This document shows positions 25,801-37,967 of a stretch of 64,000 nt of DNA, one piece after another. The notes beneath the pieces were generated by a model. The model saw only the letters and a list, made by a program, of their open reading frames with translations, was not told the origin of the DNA and did not search any database. The DNA lies in NCBI GenBank assembly GCA_021014325.1, contig CM037471.1, positions 19,860,818-19,924,817 of the forward strand, read 5' to 3'. The position numbers and the translations under genes are program-made. The DNA comes from Plazaster borealis. Lineage: Eukaryota > Echinodermata > Asteroidea > Forcipulatida > Labidiasteridae. The stretch's first letter is position 1. Every line of letters begins with the position of its first letter.

Positions 25801-28800
25801 AATATATTTCAAGGGAAGTTTTCTAACCATGGTAATTTTTTGCTTACTTTATGCCGTGTAAGTTATCTGCAAATCTGTGAAATTGTTAAACCTTATGCCA
25901 ATACTGTGCACACCGAAGACTTGGCAAGTTCTGAGTTGAACATACAGTAAGAACCCAGAACTCGCCGATTGTACTTTTTTCTAACCAACGTCACAAAAAA
26001 ACAAGTTTCACTTTGTTTGAGGCACTAATTAAAATTACACCGAAACATACTGAACTACTTATTGAATGAAATTAAACCAAAATGGATCAAGTTGCATTTT
26101 GATAAGAATGTCATGCACATTAAAACCGCTATTTTAAATAATGTTTATGAATTACTATTTCTAGTTAATGTCGTATTATAAAAAAGGTATGAACTTAACA
26201 ATCCATCAAATTGTAAATAGACCTAGTACATAGTCTCATAACCAGAAGATTTACAAGAGCTGCATGAAAACATAAACCCTCATAATTTAAGCCTCATATT
26301 TCGATTTAGCTTTTTTCCACCATGTTGACCGTTTGTTGACCGTACATGATTCACAATTAGCCTTTTTGAGATATGGTGGACACTATAGGAGTGCACTGTA
26401 GGATTTGGGTGTATACAGACAAATTTACCCAAACCAAACAGTGTTATAGTAATGTGTCCGCCATATCTCAAAATGGCTTATACCATGCACGTAAACATGA
26501 CTTACAAATTAGAACTGTTTGAATTGACATCGAATTCCTTTTCCACTTTGTATTTTAAAAATATGAAATTTATTTATATGATGATTGATAATTCCAAAAC
26601 AAAATATATATCTATACTCCTTGCCGAACTTAAGTTGAATATAAAACTCCATTATCACGTTTTCTTTAAGAACTCATATAGGAACAAAGATCATGAAAGT
26701 AAGCGATATGCTCATGTTTTGTTGCTCCTAAGAATTGGTGGGTTTGCCAGACAACAACCGCGCCAGACAAACCTCCGGTGTACCGTGTCCCGAAGCGAGT
26801 AGTTCCCGGTCCAGTTGAACCGTGGAACGGTGCAGCGCTGGCACCAAATTAGCCCGCACCCGCGGGCAATAACGACACCATTAGCTTCCATAGCAATTCG
26901 CAAATACGTCTCCGTATTTGAAGTTAAACAGATTGAAACAAAAAGTGATAATTATTGTTTGTTTTAAGCGTTAATATCCAGACTATACATAATGTTAGCT
27001 CGAGTGGGTTGTGTTTTATTTCAAGTTGATGACAAGTTCATTCAAGTACAATAGCTTAAGAAGTGTAAGCTCAAGACCGTTGGGCATGAAGCATGGTTAC
27101 CATTTCGCGGAAAATATCATGCGCTAAGCGACTATAGGTCTAAAGGCAGGGTACACTTTTGGTAATTGTCAACCAGTATTCTTACTTGGTGTATCGTAAC
27201 ATTATGCATAAAATAACAAACCTGTCAAAATTCAGACTTAATTGGTCATCAGAGTTGTAAGAAAATAATGAAGAAAAAACAACAACCCTTGTTGCATAGA
27301 ATTGTGTGTTTTTCAGATGCATAAGAAGGGGTTCATGTCTGAAGCCTTTCTCAGATTCAAATTTCTGGGTGAAAATAACCTCTTTCTCTGAAACTACACT
27401 ACTTCAAAGGGAGTCGTTTCTCACAATGTTTTATACTATTAACAGCTCTTCATTGCTCAAGTAAGTTTTTAATTGTCATTAACTTGTATAGGAATTACCC
27501 AAAGTATACCCTGCCATAAAAGCACGCGCACAACATTGGTAATTGTCAAAGACCATTGTCCGCATTTTGTATGACCCAAAATATACACCAAAATAACAAA
27601 CCTGTGAAAGTTTAAGCCCAAATCGGTCATCGCAGTCACAATAAAATAGTGGAATTTCCCATTATATATTTTCACTGTTTTCAAACATCGGGTTTTGGAC
27701 CCGCGAGATCGAAACTTATTGTTTTACTAATTTCTTTAAAACAAACCTATAGCATTTCAGGCAAACTATTTCAAGCAAAGTTTTCCCGCAATGGTCATCA
27801 TTATACCATGTAAATTATATGCAAATCTGTGAACATATTTTCAATCTTTTACCAATGTTACGCACACCCTTTCAATGAGATGGTATTATATCATTGTTGC
27901 AAGATTAATTTATTGTCATCCTGTTGCTATCAATGAACGCACCAATTTACACAATACAAGAAACAACAACAACTGCAACAACAAAAACAAACAAACAAAC
28001 AGAGATTTAGTGCACGTTTATATCAGGCTTATTTTGATTGCGACAATCAAGCAACGTTGAATTGATGGGTTCCCAAATGCTCTTTTACACAGCTTTGGCA
28101 GTATTTCAAACCGAAATAATTTCCTCTGGAGGATTTGTTACTTTACGTCAGTGTGTTTTCAGAATGAAGCTTATAATTTTCCCTCATGTTAAATACCAAT
28201 CCTGCACGTTGTCTGTAAATGAAAACAAAATGTCATTTTCATATCTCATGGATGTCAGGTCTTGAAGAGAAAAAAAAAATGGAAAAGAAATTATAAAAAA
28301 TATATACCTGTAGAATAGAGCCAGTTTTATTTTTTAAAGCACGCGAACAACATTGGTAATTGTCAAAGACCAGTACCGGCTGTTATGTGACCGAACCAGG
28401 ACCGAACACACATGAAGTATTACAAACCTGTGAAAGTTCACTCGGTCAACAGAGTCACAAGAAAACAGTGGAGAAAACAAACCTATAACTATTTTGTTTT
28501 TGTTTTCAAACTTTCTTGTTTTGGACTATAGCGAGATCAAAACTACGGTAGCTGTTCGACTAATTTCTCAAAAACTATTGCATTTCAGGCAAAACAATAT
28601 TTCAAGGGAAGTTTGCCACCATTAGCATCTTTGAACAAAGTTATGTGCAATTCTGTGAACATTTTTATCTCCAATATTACCAGTATTGTGCACATTCTTT
28701 AAAGTTGGTTTATCATCTTATTTTCTACATATTAAATCACTTCTCATGAAGTACTACTTTGACGAACCTTTTTCCAACTAACAACAAGAAAATCGAACAG

Positions 28801-31800
28801 AAATGTTGCAAATTTCCAGACAAGCCGTTATGAATTTCGCATATTTTCTGAAAGTATATAAAACTTTGGACCGTATGTTGATGACGTTGAGCCTTTGTAG
28901 TGTCAACATGGTTTATCGTACATTCGTTTATATTTAAAAAATTGGCATTGTCGTCTTGGACATGTTAACTTCTTAGAAATTACTAACACTTCAACCATCT
29001 CTATCTGTTCCTCCTTAGGACCGCCACTGTCGACGACTGATATGTGTAAGTTTGTTCACCATCACCACTATCCACGGTTTGGCATGCTACCTACAACCTT
29101 CACGTTTGCCGAGAGCGCTACTAGAACGGCCGTCGACCCTGTGACGTGTAGGGGACTCGAACTCGGACAGCCGCAAGCAAAGGTCTGTGTTAAAGCCATT
29201 GTTCAGCTTTGGTTAAATTATAAAACAAAAAAATAACTTGTCTTCATGTGAAAGATGACTCTTTATTGACTAGGTTTTGTTTTTATTGTCTGGAGAAATT
29301 TTTCGAGAATTGTGCGTCTTGTTTAAGAAAATTGGGGAGGGGGGACACGGAGTGTACTTTGTGGGTTAAGTTGGATATCTGTTTCAAACCTTCAGGGAGA
29401 CTGAATTCGATGATAATTGACTTTTTCCATTGGGCATCCATCTTGTATTTCTCCCGCTTAAATAAGTGTAACCAAAGCGAGACTGGAAGGGCAAACAGTC
29501 TGGTACCTTTCTGGTATAGATTTGAATCAGTATACAATATACATTATTAACTAGGGTGATTTACTATAGGATCTTTCCTCACTTTAACAAAATCAAACAC
29601 CATGTATTATCTCAACACCCAAACTGTCGGACTCTGATTATGGTGGTTTTCCTGATCCCATGTATAGCATACTTGGGCAGTCCTCAGTCCAACATAATTA
29701 ATCAAAACGTGCTGTGAAAAATTGGGCTCAATTGGTCATCGAAGTTCCAAGAAAATGATGAAAGAAAAAACACCCTTGTTGTACAAATTTGTGTGCTTTC
29801 AGACAGGAATAAAAGGTTTCAGGACTGAAGTCTTTTATTATTTTAGTGAGAAATTACCTCTTTCTCAAAAACAACGTTACTTCAGAGGGAGTCGTTTCCT
29901 ACAATGTTTTATACTATCAACAGCTCTCCGTTGCTTGTTACCAAGGAAGTTTTTAGGCTAATATTTGTTTTGAGTCAATGTCATTACCAAACGTGTACGA
30001 TACCTTTAAATGGTATTAGGCAGGAATGAATCGGATTGCTGCAGGTGACTTGTCATGTTATTGGAGGTATAAAACCACAGCTTATGCAAGTTGGCCAGAA
30101 AGAATAACAGTAAGCCATTGTAAAGGTTTTGAGGTTGAAGTAATGTCAGCTTGAGGTTGAAGATACAGGCCTAGGGGCAAATGACATATTGAGTTAACTC
30201 TCAAAGTTTAATCACACTTCAACAAAAAATAAATGAGATCCTACTTTTCTAAAGACCTTCTTTAAAGGCACTGTACACGTTTGGTAATTACTCAAAATAT
30301 ATATTAGCATAAAAACTTACTTGGTAACGAGCAACAGAGAGCTGTTGATAGTATAAAACATTGTAGGAAACGACTCCCTCTGAAGTAACGTAGTTTTTGA
30401 GAAAGAGGTAATTTCTCACTAAAATAATAAAAACTTCTTGCAAGAAGTTTTTATTCCTATCTGAAAGCACACAAATTTGTACAACTAGGGTGTTTTTTCT
30501 TTCATAATTTTCTTGCAACTTCGATTACCAATTGAGCCCAAATTTTCACAGGCTTGTTATTTTATGCATATGTTGGGATACACCAAGTGAGAAGACTGGT
30601 CTTTGACAGTTACCAAACGTGTATACGATGCCTTTAAGTTTCTATTGTAGTAGTTTCAATGTTTTTTAAACTCTTTTTTTATTTACATGCAGACTTTGTG
30701 GTTGTTTTTACCTTCACAAATTATCTTACAAAAAAATAGTTCAAGGCATGACAAGAGTGCTGAAAAAAAGGCTTGTTTAAGAAAAATGCAAATGAGAAAC
30801 TATACAGTTTTAATTGGCCAGCAAACCCCCATAGAAAAAAATGGTGCACCCCGTTACTTGTGTCCTCCTAAACGTTTACCCATAGTTGTATAAAGCAACT
30901 AGTCCTCTGTCAATCTTCTTTGATCTTGTGATGTGTCTAACTTTATGCAGTTTAGGTTGACGATGTAAAAACATGTTTCATTTGAAGTGGATTGCATCAA
31001 AATACTTTCATGTCATTATTTTCTACCCATTTTAAACCATTCATTTCTAAAGATGAAAGATATCATACAGGACTGGAAAAGATAAAAACATCATTGTTTA
31101 ATTTTGGTCTGAAAGCTTACTGATTATGAAGTCCATCTAGAAGCATTTTTTAACTGGTTATGAAATTCATGCTATGAACCATTTTTGATGTGAAATATTT
31201 CGAGAATACTGTATATATGAAAACCTAAAAACAAAACGTAACAGCTGATTTCGGTTGTTACAACCAAAATTAAGGACAATGTGTTTACATGCTGAAAATT
31301 GTGCACGGTTTTTCACTATTTTCTTCTGACTCACACAACGGATTTAGCCCAAATTTACACAGGTTTGTTATTTCATGTAGGCCTATAGGGCCTATGGTTG
31401 ATCACACAAAACATGAAAAATGTCCGACTATTTTGTCAGCTCTACCAATCCTGTATAATAACTTTAAAAGCGAGAGATAGGCCTAAACAACAATATCTCA
31501 CACAATCTGACACCGGTAACATGTTAAAAACATAACGGGTAGTTACAAGTTTCGGTTGAATTCGTTGATTTAGAAGTCATAGCATCAGAATCAAACCTTT
31601 TTTCAGAGGTCTCGGTGAATCCATTAAAGTTTGCAGTGAGACCGAGAGATGAGCTGTGGACCTATCAGGTCGCATCCCTGTGGTCGACCAATCAAAGTTG
31701 AGGGGCTGCACCTGTCTGTTGAAGGAAGAGGTGGTCATAATTCGCTTGTTTGGCGCGCAATAGCTAACATCTGTAACCCGCGGCAACCTGCCCCTGAGGT

Positions 31801-34800
31801 CGACGAGGTGACACCCCCTTCTCACAAAATGGTATCGTCTGCTTAAATTCAAAACAACGAAATATGGAAATTGTGACGTAATATACGATGTAATCAACAC
31901 TTATTGATGTTCAGCAATAACAGAGAACAGTTAGTTACAATGTCACAAAGTTTTAATTGTTTGTTCACTTATTTGCATTTTTCCCCTCCCGATTTTGAGG
32001 TGGGGTTTGCATTTGGTATGAACCTCTTCCAAAAACATCTGTATACCCCCTACACGGATACTGCCGAGGGACAAATTAATATCGTAAATCACAAGTATTC
32101 TATCCTAGGTTCCCATGGTTTCGGTGCGGTCAAAATGTGAACACCTATAGGCCTATAGGCCTACTTCCCTCCAAAAACGTAGTTTTATAACAGTTGCGCC
32201 TTGTTTGTCGGACCATCACTTTGCGTTTAATGTCACATCTGTATGTAATTCATTTACCAACTGAATCAGCTGAAATTGTGTATACTTATAGTGTTCATTA
32301 ATAAACAATAAACTGTAGAAATCACCGTATTGCATCACAGCATTCAAGTTGTCTGATACAAAACATTAACATTCTTTGTTTTCCCTCAAATCAAAGTTGA
32401 CAAACAAATTAGATTCCCGTTTGTTTAATAATCAGGTTCATTGGCCTTGAAATACCAATACATGTCCTATTATTTGAGTTTTATCCCCCAGATTTCGTCG
32501 TTTTGTGTGCATTTAAAGATTTGAAAAAGGTAGAGTCCGAAAAGAAACCAGTGTCTGAGCTAGCGCGCCAACCCCAAGACGACACCCGTATGCATACCGG
32601 TCATTCCTGGCCGACGCGTTTACAGCATCTCCCGGTTCGCTAACAGCTGACTCGTACAGACAACAGCGGGTCGTCAAGGGCCACTGCTGCGCGCCAAAAT
32701 AATAACCAATTAAATGTCTCCGTTGGATCACGTGATGGGATAATCTAATTTTTAAAGGGTCGCTACATTGACATTTTTAAAAGGTAGCATTTGGACAGAA
32801 TGGTCCGACTTGCTTGGGAAAGCTCCACATCTGTGTTCAATCTTTTTGTTTACCAGTTTTGTTTGTTTGTTTGTATTTTAATGATTCCGCAAATTCTTCT
32901 CTTTTTTGTATAAAGATTTCATGTGTATGACAGATTGTCTCTAAAAATAATGTTTACTTGCACAAATTAAGTTGTGTTTTATAAGATTTTTCGTTTATTT
33001 AGTTAAACATTACCACAACTTTCCATAATAGTAAATTGAATGTAGCTTACGCGCCATTATTGGAAACACAATCATACCGACGAACTGACTCTCGTTCGAC
33101 GGTTTATTAAATTATTATAGAAGTTTACCCCTTGAAATATTTTGAAGTTCTCAATTTGCTTCGTGGAAACAGTTTTCGTTGAAGCTTCTAAGCTATGTGA
33201 GTTGTGCTCACAATGGCATAACAAATTTACAGCAGGCTTTTCATTATCTGAATGACAAACTATATTTACAACACGTTGTGTTATTTTTGTCCCGCCAATT
33301 TTTTCATCGCCTGCGTCACACATCAACTAAAATTTGACAAATTGGCGCGAAATTCTTCCCTCTAATTGCCCAATCAGCACCCAGCAAATTCCAATTTCAA
33401 CTCCCCATTCCGGAGCTGTCGAATCAACAAGGCACCTTGCGCGAAGACGTCTTGTTTAAACACCACGGGAACACGGCAGATGTTCGGCAGCACATTTCTC
33501 GAATTCCTTTCTCCTTCATGTTGTATGTTATTAGAGGACTTGAAATGAACATTACCAAGGAAACACGTCTTGAAGCTATAAATGTTCCGGCAGCGTTTGA
33601 CAAATTACATTATCACCTTCACATTCTCCTGGGCGGTGTGGATTTGATTTTATCCGACAATTCAATTTACGGTTGCTTTTTTCGTATGCCTGGAATATCA
33701 GAAATATTTCTTATAAAAACATCCCTTTAAATATATCCTATCGATTGCTTGAACAAGTTAAACTATCATCCAGCGGACGGACACACTCTTAAAAAATTAT
33801 GCATGTAGTAAGGATCCCGAACTGTAGACAAGATGAATATCAAGTGGGATACAAAAAGTGCAGTCTACTAAACAAACGAAAAGAGCGTATAGTTTAGATC
33901 TATTCATTTATAAAATAAAACATTGAAATATTGTTCGGAACTGAACACTTTGAAGAAATTTACCCTTTAGAAAACTTGTGCTTATTTTTAGTGATGTTTG
34001 TATGTTAATAATTTGTTAACAAATATATATTGATTTTATAAAAACGTTTCTATAGGGTGACTTTTTGAGTTGATGGAAATTAAATTTCAAATTAATCCGC
34101 TTAGATATAAGATTGAAACCACCATTGGTCGGAATCGTTAAAGGCACTGAACACGTTTGGAAATTGTCAAAGACCAGTGTTCTCACTTGGTGTAGCCCAA
34201 CATATGCATAAAATAACAAGCCTGTGAAAATTTGGGCTCAATTGGTCATCGAAGTTGCAAGAAAATGTTGAAAGAAAAAACACCCTTGTTGTACAAATTT
34301 GTGTGCTTTCAGATAGGAATAAAAGGCTTCTTGCAAGAAGTCTTTTATTATTTTAGTGAGAAATTACCTCTTTCTCAAAAACTACGTTACTTCAGAGGGA
34401 GTCGTTTCTCACAATGTTTTGTACTATCAGCAGCTCTCCGTTGCTTGTTACCAAGTAAGTTGTTATGCTTTGTTTATGTTTTTATTTGTTTTGAGTCATT
34501 ACCAAACGTGTACGATACCTTTAATCCGCTTAGATAAAAGATTGAAACCACCATTGGTCGGAGTCGTTAAAGAAACTCAACATTCTGTGTAGTCATTCCT
34601 TTTTTTGTTTCTTCAAAAACAGATATGAAAAAAGAGAAGTAAATGTTAGAGTATTCCCAAAAGAAATTCCGCGTAGAAATGTGAGCCAGCCCCCTGAACT
34701 TGGAGCGAACTCCAGGTGCCTGACTCACCCTGTGAGGAGTAGAAGAATGCCGGCTTGCCCTCGGGCCATATCTCCCCTTTCGATCGGTTCTTGTAACTCA

Positions 34801-36474
34801 CACACAGCTACCGGCAGTTTTTTCAGGTGCTAAGACGGATCCGCTGCTGGTTAGCGCACTGACAGCACCCAGGTGGGATTTTCGATTTGTGTGGCCAGAC
34901 CTTTGTCAGCTGGTTTATTCCCCTCTGTACATGTGTTGAAACCGAGGCTGCGGGGGAAAAAATAGGCTGGCCCCCTTTTCATTTGTATCGACCAATCGTT
35001 GCTTTAAGCGTATAGGCACACGACAGGTTTCTTAGCGTATAACTATGTCCATTAATTAAATCAAACCAGGGAGCCCGAGTAATTGGTTAAAAAATTTAAC
35101 TTACTTGAAACCGCGGGTGTCAAGAATTGGTATAGTTGAGTGGTATTAATAAGATTATGTTTGCATTCAGATTTTGACCCAAATTGAACCTGTATCTTTT
35201 AGACCAGATTGACACTATCTTGTCAAATAAAAACGGACTGCTCTCGGAAAATGTTGTTCAATTTGGGAGTTCGTGTATATAACTGATGTTGCTTTTGTTG
35301 TAAAGATATTTATAAGCCGCCCAACCCCGGAGGAATTACTGTTTGAGCTGTAAATATTTCCGTTAACGAATTTCTGAAGAAGGGCTCCATCATTGGAGTT
35401 TTAGCTGGTTCAAATGTGCCTTCACATTGTTAGCATAACAATGATTGTCATGGGAGCTGGGCAAATTCCAATCAAATCTCTTCAATCTACGTTCGACTCG
35501 GGCCCGACCAAAGACTTCAAAGTCAAGATAATCTCAAACAGTTTGTTGAAGCAAAACACATTATAACTTCTCAAACTTTAAATTTTAAACTTAATTTCTT
35601 GTGGTCCTTGGGTCATCAGATTCGAAAAGCAAAGCTCCGATATTAATTCGTGAAAATGAATGGGTCAACTCCCCTCGAATCAACATGTCAATGTTTATAA
35701 CCTATCCAATTTATTTCCCCTCGTTCGAAAATTTGTCCAATATGGAAACTCAAGAAAGAACTTCATTTTGATGAAGCCTCGCTCGAGATTCTTCTACAGT
35801 ATCAGGTTTACCTGGTCGACCACCGTCATTGGCCGAGAGAGAATGGGTCCCGCAACGGCATCGTGGGACCGGGCGAGGCGCGGTTGGGCTGCGGGCTGTT
35901 TGACCAGATTCCCCCGCTGCGGGTGAAGGGATCGAGTACAGTTATACATCATCATTTCCCACACACTGAAGCATCGGCCCTGTGTCTTCACCTGACTTGA
36001 TTAGGTCTCACGGAGTGTAATTTGTCGATATGTTTTGCAGCTGCCACACACACAGGGAGTTTTTATTAGTCTGTTTTTGAAATGTCGAAACTTTCACCCC
36101 CCCCCCCCCGGAAAAAGGGCCCTTTACCAGTCTCGGTTTTCTTGACTCAAAATTTCCGGACCTTACCAACTTGAAACTTGTCTTGGATGGATCTTACTTT
36201 TGTTTGTACGTTTCATTCTGATAAAACTAAAATATATACAGGGGAAAAATAACAAGTCATAAACTTAATTTCAGTGTAAATCTTCTCGGTAGATTTTTAT
36301 GTAGAAGAAGTTAAAACTTAATTGTTTTCTGAATACTATACCAGTACTTATTTATCCAACCACCAATATTTTGTGTTCCACATTTTCTTACAGATACCAA
36401 GATTCAGTGCGCCTCATCAACCGTATCCTCCACGGCCCAACTATTGGTTCAACAACCTCACCTTACATGGTTAG
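22850..36474 (+). CDS. bHLH transcription factor, ASCL-like, three exons
   Basis: The spliced CDS is 22850-24911, 29019-29182 and 36394-36474, encoding 768 residues. Junction phases agree: exon 1 ends one base into a glycine codon before GTAAGC, exon 2 runs from CTTAG|GA to AAAG|GTCTGT, and exon 3 starts after TTACAG and ends at TAG. The bHLH domain is at residues 618-672: basic part Arg-Lys-Gln-Ala-Asn-Ala-Arg-Glu-Arg-Asp-Arg-Val, then helix 1, a Leu-Pro-Trp loop start, and Ser-Lys-Val-Asp-Thr-Leu-Arg-Ser-Ala opening helix 2. That helix 2 pattern is nearest to achaete-scute proteins; FIGLA-like is the alternative. The Glu-Arg pair that reads E-boxes is intact. The first 600 residues are Pro/Ser/Thr-rich and apparently disordered, with basic nuclear-localisation-like clusters near 341-377 and 587-600. 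The C-terminus (81 residues from exons 2-3) has a His run and Pro/aromatic residues. Typical ASCL proteins are far shorter. Failure to splice intron 1 would add only Lys-His and stop. Confidence 0.85.
25004..25500 (+). mobile_element. TTAA-type element (family 3) split by an insertion
   Basis: It begins TTAAAGGTGTTATACAGGAT, matching the complement of the right end of the element at 31240-31467. The body is interrupted at 25190-25451 by a palindromic insertion. The sequence resumes with TTTTGGCTGTAACGACCGAA, also found in inverse at 31250. Confidence 0.75.
25190..25451. mobile_element. Palindromic insertion with 13-bp duplication and hammerhead-like core
   Basis: Two arms of roughly 95 bp (25190 onward; ending 25416) pair almost perfectly and are followed by a 35-base unpaired tail. 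The insertion is flanked by the 13-bp direct repeat CACATTGTCCTTA (25177-25189 and 25452-25464). The loop (25285-25318) reads CTGAAGAC, a GAGCAG/CTGTTC stem, then GAAAC and GTC, which resembles a hammerhead ribozyme core with one extra C after the CUGANGA box. A retroelement-derived (Penelope-like) origin is possible; activity is unproven. Confidence 0.7.
25568..25925 (+). mobile_element. TTAA-type element (family 2, copy 1)
   Basis: It starts near TTTAAAACGAGCGAACAACA, continues with ACCCGCGAAATCAAAACTAA and CTATTT-type blocks, and ends near CCAATACTGTGCACACC. It is related to copies at 27515, 28338 and 41384. The ends are eroded. Confidence 0.6.
26358..26479. mobile_element. Short palindromic element (TTTTGAGATATGGTGGACA), copy 1
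   Basis: The arms AGCCTTTTTGAGATATGGTG and the complement CATATCTCAAAATGGCT close over a 70-bp centre containing GGGTGTATACAGACAAATTT. A sister copy is at 46047-46153. Confidence 0.8.
27139..27519 (+). mobile_element. TTAA element (family 1, copy E)
   Basis: A diverged copy: the ends read CTAAAGGCAGGGTACACTTT and AAAGTATACCCTGCCATAA. The internal GAGTCGTTTCTCACAATGTT and AACAGCTCTTCATTGCTC blocks identify the family. Confidence 0.75.
27515..27870 (+). mobile_element. TTAA-type element (family 2, copy 2)
   Basis: It abuts copy E and begins AAAAGCACGCGCACAACATT. It contains the GGACCCGCGAGATCGAAACT and TATGCAAATCTGTGAACAT blocks and ends near TTACGCACACCCTTTC. Confidence 0.6.
28338..28703 (+). 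mobile_element. TTAA-type element (family 2, copy 3)
   Basis: It starts TTTAAAGCACGCGAACAACA and ends CAGTATTGTGCACATTCTTTAAAG, with the same inner blocks as the copies at 25568 and 27515. Confidence 0.65.
29706..30009 (-). mobile_element. TTAA element (family 1, copy F), truncated
   Basis: The body is in reverse orientation relative to copy A. The terminus GTGTACGATACCTTTAA is present at the right, while the first roughly 75 bp of the other end are missing. Confidence 0.75.
30262..30637 (+). mobile_element. TTAA element (family 1, copy G)
   Basis: Complete copy with TTAA at both ends, starting TTAAAGGCACTGTACACG and ending GTATACGATGCCTTTAA. Confidence 0.87.
31240..31467 (-). mobile_element. 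TTAA-type element (family 3), partial
   Basis: It ends GGATT-complement CCTGTATAATAACTTTAA and shares blocks GCACGGTTTTTCACTATTTT and CAACCAAAATTAAGGACAAT, in inverse, with the element at 25004. Confidence 0.65.
34092..34570 (-). mobile_element. TTAA element (family 1, copy H) flanked by 50-bp direct repeats
   Basis: The element proper is 34138-34524. On each side lies the same 50-bp segment bounded by TTAA (34092-34141 and 34521-34570), including GATTGAAACCACCATTGGTC and differing at two positions. Ordinary TTAA insertions duplicate only 4 bp. Confidence 0.85.
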
Positions 36475-36552
36475 TAAAAACAAACTTCTGTATTTCCTTA
36501 ACATATGCTAAACTGTGTGTTAAAGACGGCCGTTCTGATTATTTGGAAGGCG

Positions 36553-36609
36553 GTCATCTCGCCCCATTAGCAAGCTCGCCCCAAACAAAGTTAGGGGCGA
36601 GATGGCCAG
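36553..36609. other. Hairpin 80 bp after the bHLH stop codon
   Basis: CATCTCGCCCC and GGGGCGAGATG pair over a loop of about 28 bases that itself contains another CTCGCCCC. It would lie in the 3' UTR if transcription continues. It could be a regulatory structure or a small repeat. Confidence 0.5.
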
Positions 36610-37100
36610 CAATATTGTTGATACTCGGTATCACAACAAACCATAAACTCTAAAGCTGCTACTTTGATATCTGTTTCACAAAGAGTTAAGATTGATCTTA
36701 ACTGTGTATCAATCTTACTTGCTAAGCAAAGTGTGATGTCACAATACAAATCACTGCACTATGGTATTATTGAAAACTCATCTGAAGATGAATCTTGGTG
36801 TTTGTGACATCGAGAACCGGCGGAGTCGTAAATCAACGAAACTTTTCCGATATAGCTATAAAGTATAGTAATCTTTCATTCCGTATTGAAAATCTCTGAA
36901 CCACTTTAACTTGACACATATTTTAAATCCTCCACTGTTTTATTGAACAGAAATTTTGTTAAAATGAAGAAAGGGGGAATTTTACTTTTCGACCCTTTAG
37001 ATAGCAGAGTCTTTCTCAAAGGCTAAAATGACAACCATGCACACACACATACACACAGCTTGTTGCAGTCACTCTGTGGACATTCCTTTGTTTTGTACAC

Positions 37101-37415
37101 TTAAAGCCGGCCTCAGGTCGACCTACGATTTTCTTGCGCACGCACGATGTCCCAAATACTCACAGGTCGACTGCGATTGGTTCCCGACCGTCGGGATCAC
37201 GTCGTACAAGTTGAAATTGTTCTACTCTTGCGACTGTTAATCTTTTCGAGCGGCGACTGTTTCCGATTGTCTTAAAATCATCGCAGTTACGCTCAGGTCG
37301 TAAATAATCGCCGACTGAAAAGTTCCCCATGGTCTTAGCTCAGGCGCAGTGTGATCCTGGAAGTCAGTCGCCGACTGTTTTTCGTTGACGCAAGGTCGAC
37401 CTGAGGCCGGCTTAA
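37101..37415. mobile_element. TTAA-flanked element with AGCCGGCCTCAGGTCGACCT ends
   Basis: TTAA on both sides, with terminal inverted repeats of about 20 bp (GCCGGCCTCAGGTCGACCT and its complement). It is 315 bp, noncoding and single copy in this window. Confidence 0.85.
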
Positions 37416-37824
37416 GGAAAACCCTATTCTTCAACACTGTAAAAAACACTGTGTGGACTTGTGTATGTCCACATAGTGTTTCAAGTCCCTACATTATGTT
37501 GAGTGACTTCTTTTGTTCTCACGTCCACACTTTGTATGTAGCGTTAAAACAAGTATACTAGCGTAACAGGGATGGACAAGGAATGAAGTTAAAAGAGCGG
37601 GACAACTGCAGCCAGAAGAAGCAACAAAAAACACTAACTTAGAAATCTTCAGATGTAAAGAATTGCTCTCTGGCCAGAAAATTCTGGGTTCTCGTTTTGC
37701 TAAAAAACCCAAATTAATTTAGTGTAAAAAGACACTTTAACACTGTTTTTGATTACCAACGATTTGGAAACCAATTTAAGTATTCTCATGTCACCACAGT
37801 TACTAAAAGGATCTTTATAAAGCA

Positions 37825-37967
37825 GGGGCCGATTTCACAAAGAGATAAGACTATAGTCTTATCTGAGTTAGGACCAGTAACTGGTCTTAATTTAAGACTA
37901 GTCCTGTCTCTTAGCATTGCCTATAGGACTAGTCCTAAGTTAGGAAGACTTTTGTGAAATCGACCCC
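37825..37967. mobile_element. Small inverted-repeat element GGGGCCGATTTCACAAAGAG
   Basis: The ends GGGGCCGATTTCACAAAG and CTTTTGTGAAATCGACCCC are inverted. The centre contains several ACTAGTCCTA/TTAGGACTAGT-type inverted motifs. Confidence 0.8.

Larger units (their letters stand above)
24923..29018. other. bHLH intron 1: repeats only
   Basis: It is filled largely with TTAA-type and palindromic repeats (listed separately). Between them, about 25930-26350, 26480-27130 and 27870-28330 show AT-rich DNA without recognisable genes. Confidence 0.7.
29237..36393. other. bHLH intron 2: repeats and GC-rich pockets
   Basis: It contains family 1 and family 3 elements (listed) and AT-rich DNA. Two compact GC-richer pockets (about 31640-31810 and 32540-32710) contain E-boxes; a third lies at 35800-35940. 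No exon could be supported between 29183 and 36393. Confidence 0.6.

Noticed and set aside
29722..29961. Recurring ORF type (also near 34232 and on the minus strand near 2014, 9507 and 30288)
   Set aside because: The same peptide recurs because the ORF lies in the repeated TTAA element. The frames break differently in each copy, so it is not a protein gene.
35660..35926. 88-aa ORF in the GC-rich pocket of bHLH intron 2
   Set aside because: No domain and no splice sites in phase. A regulatory pocket is more likely.
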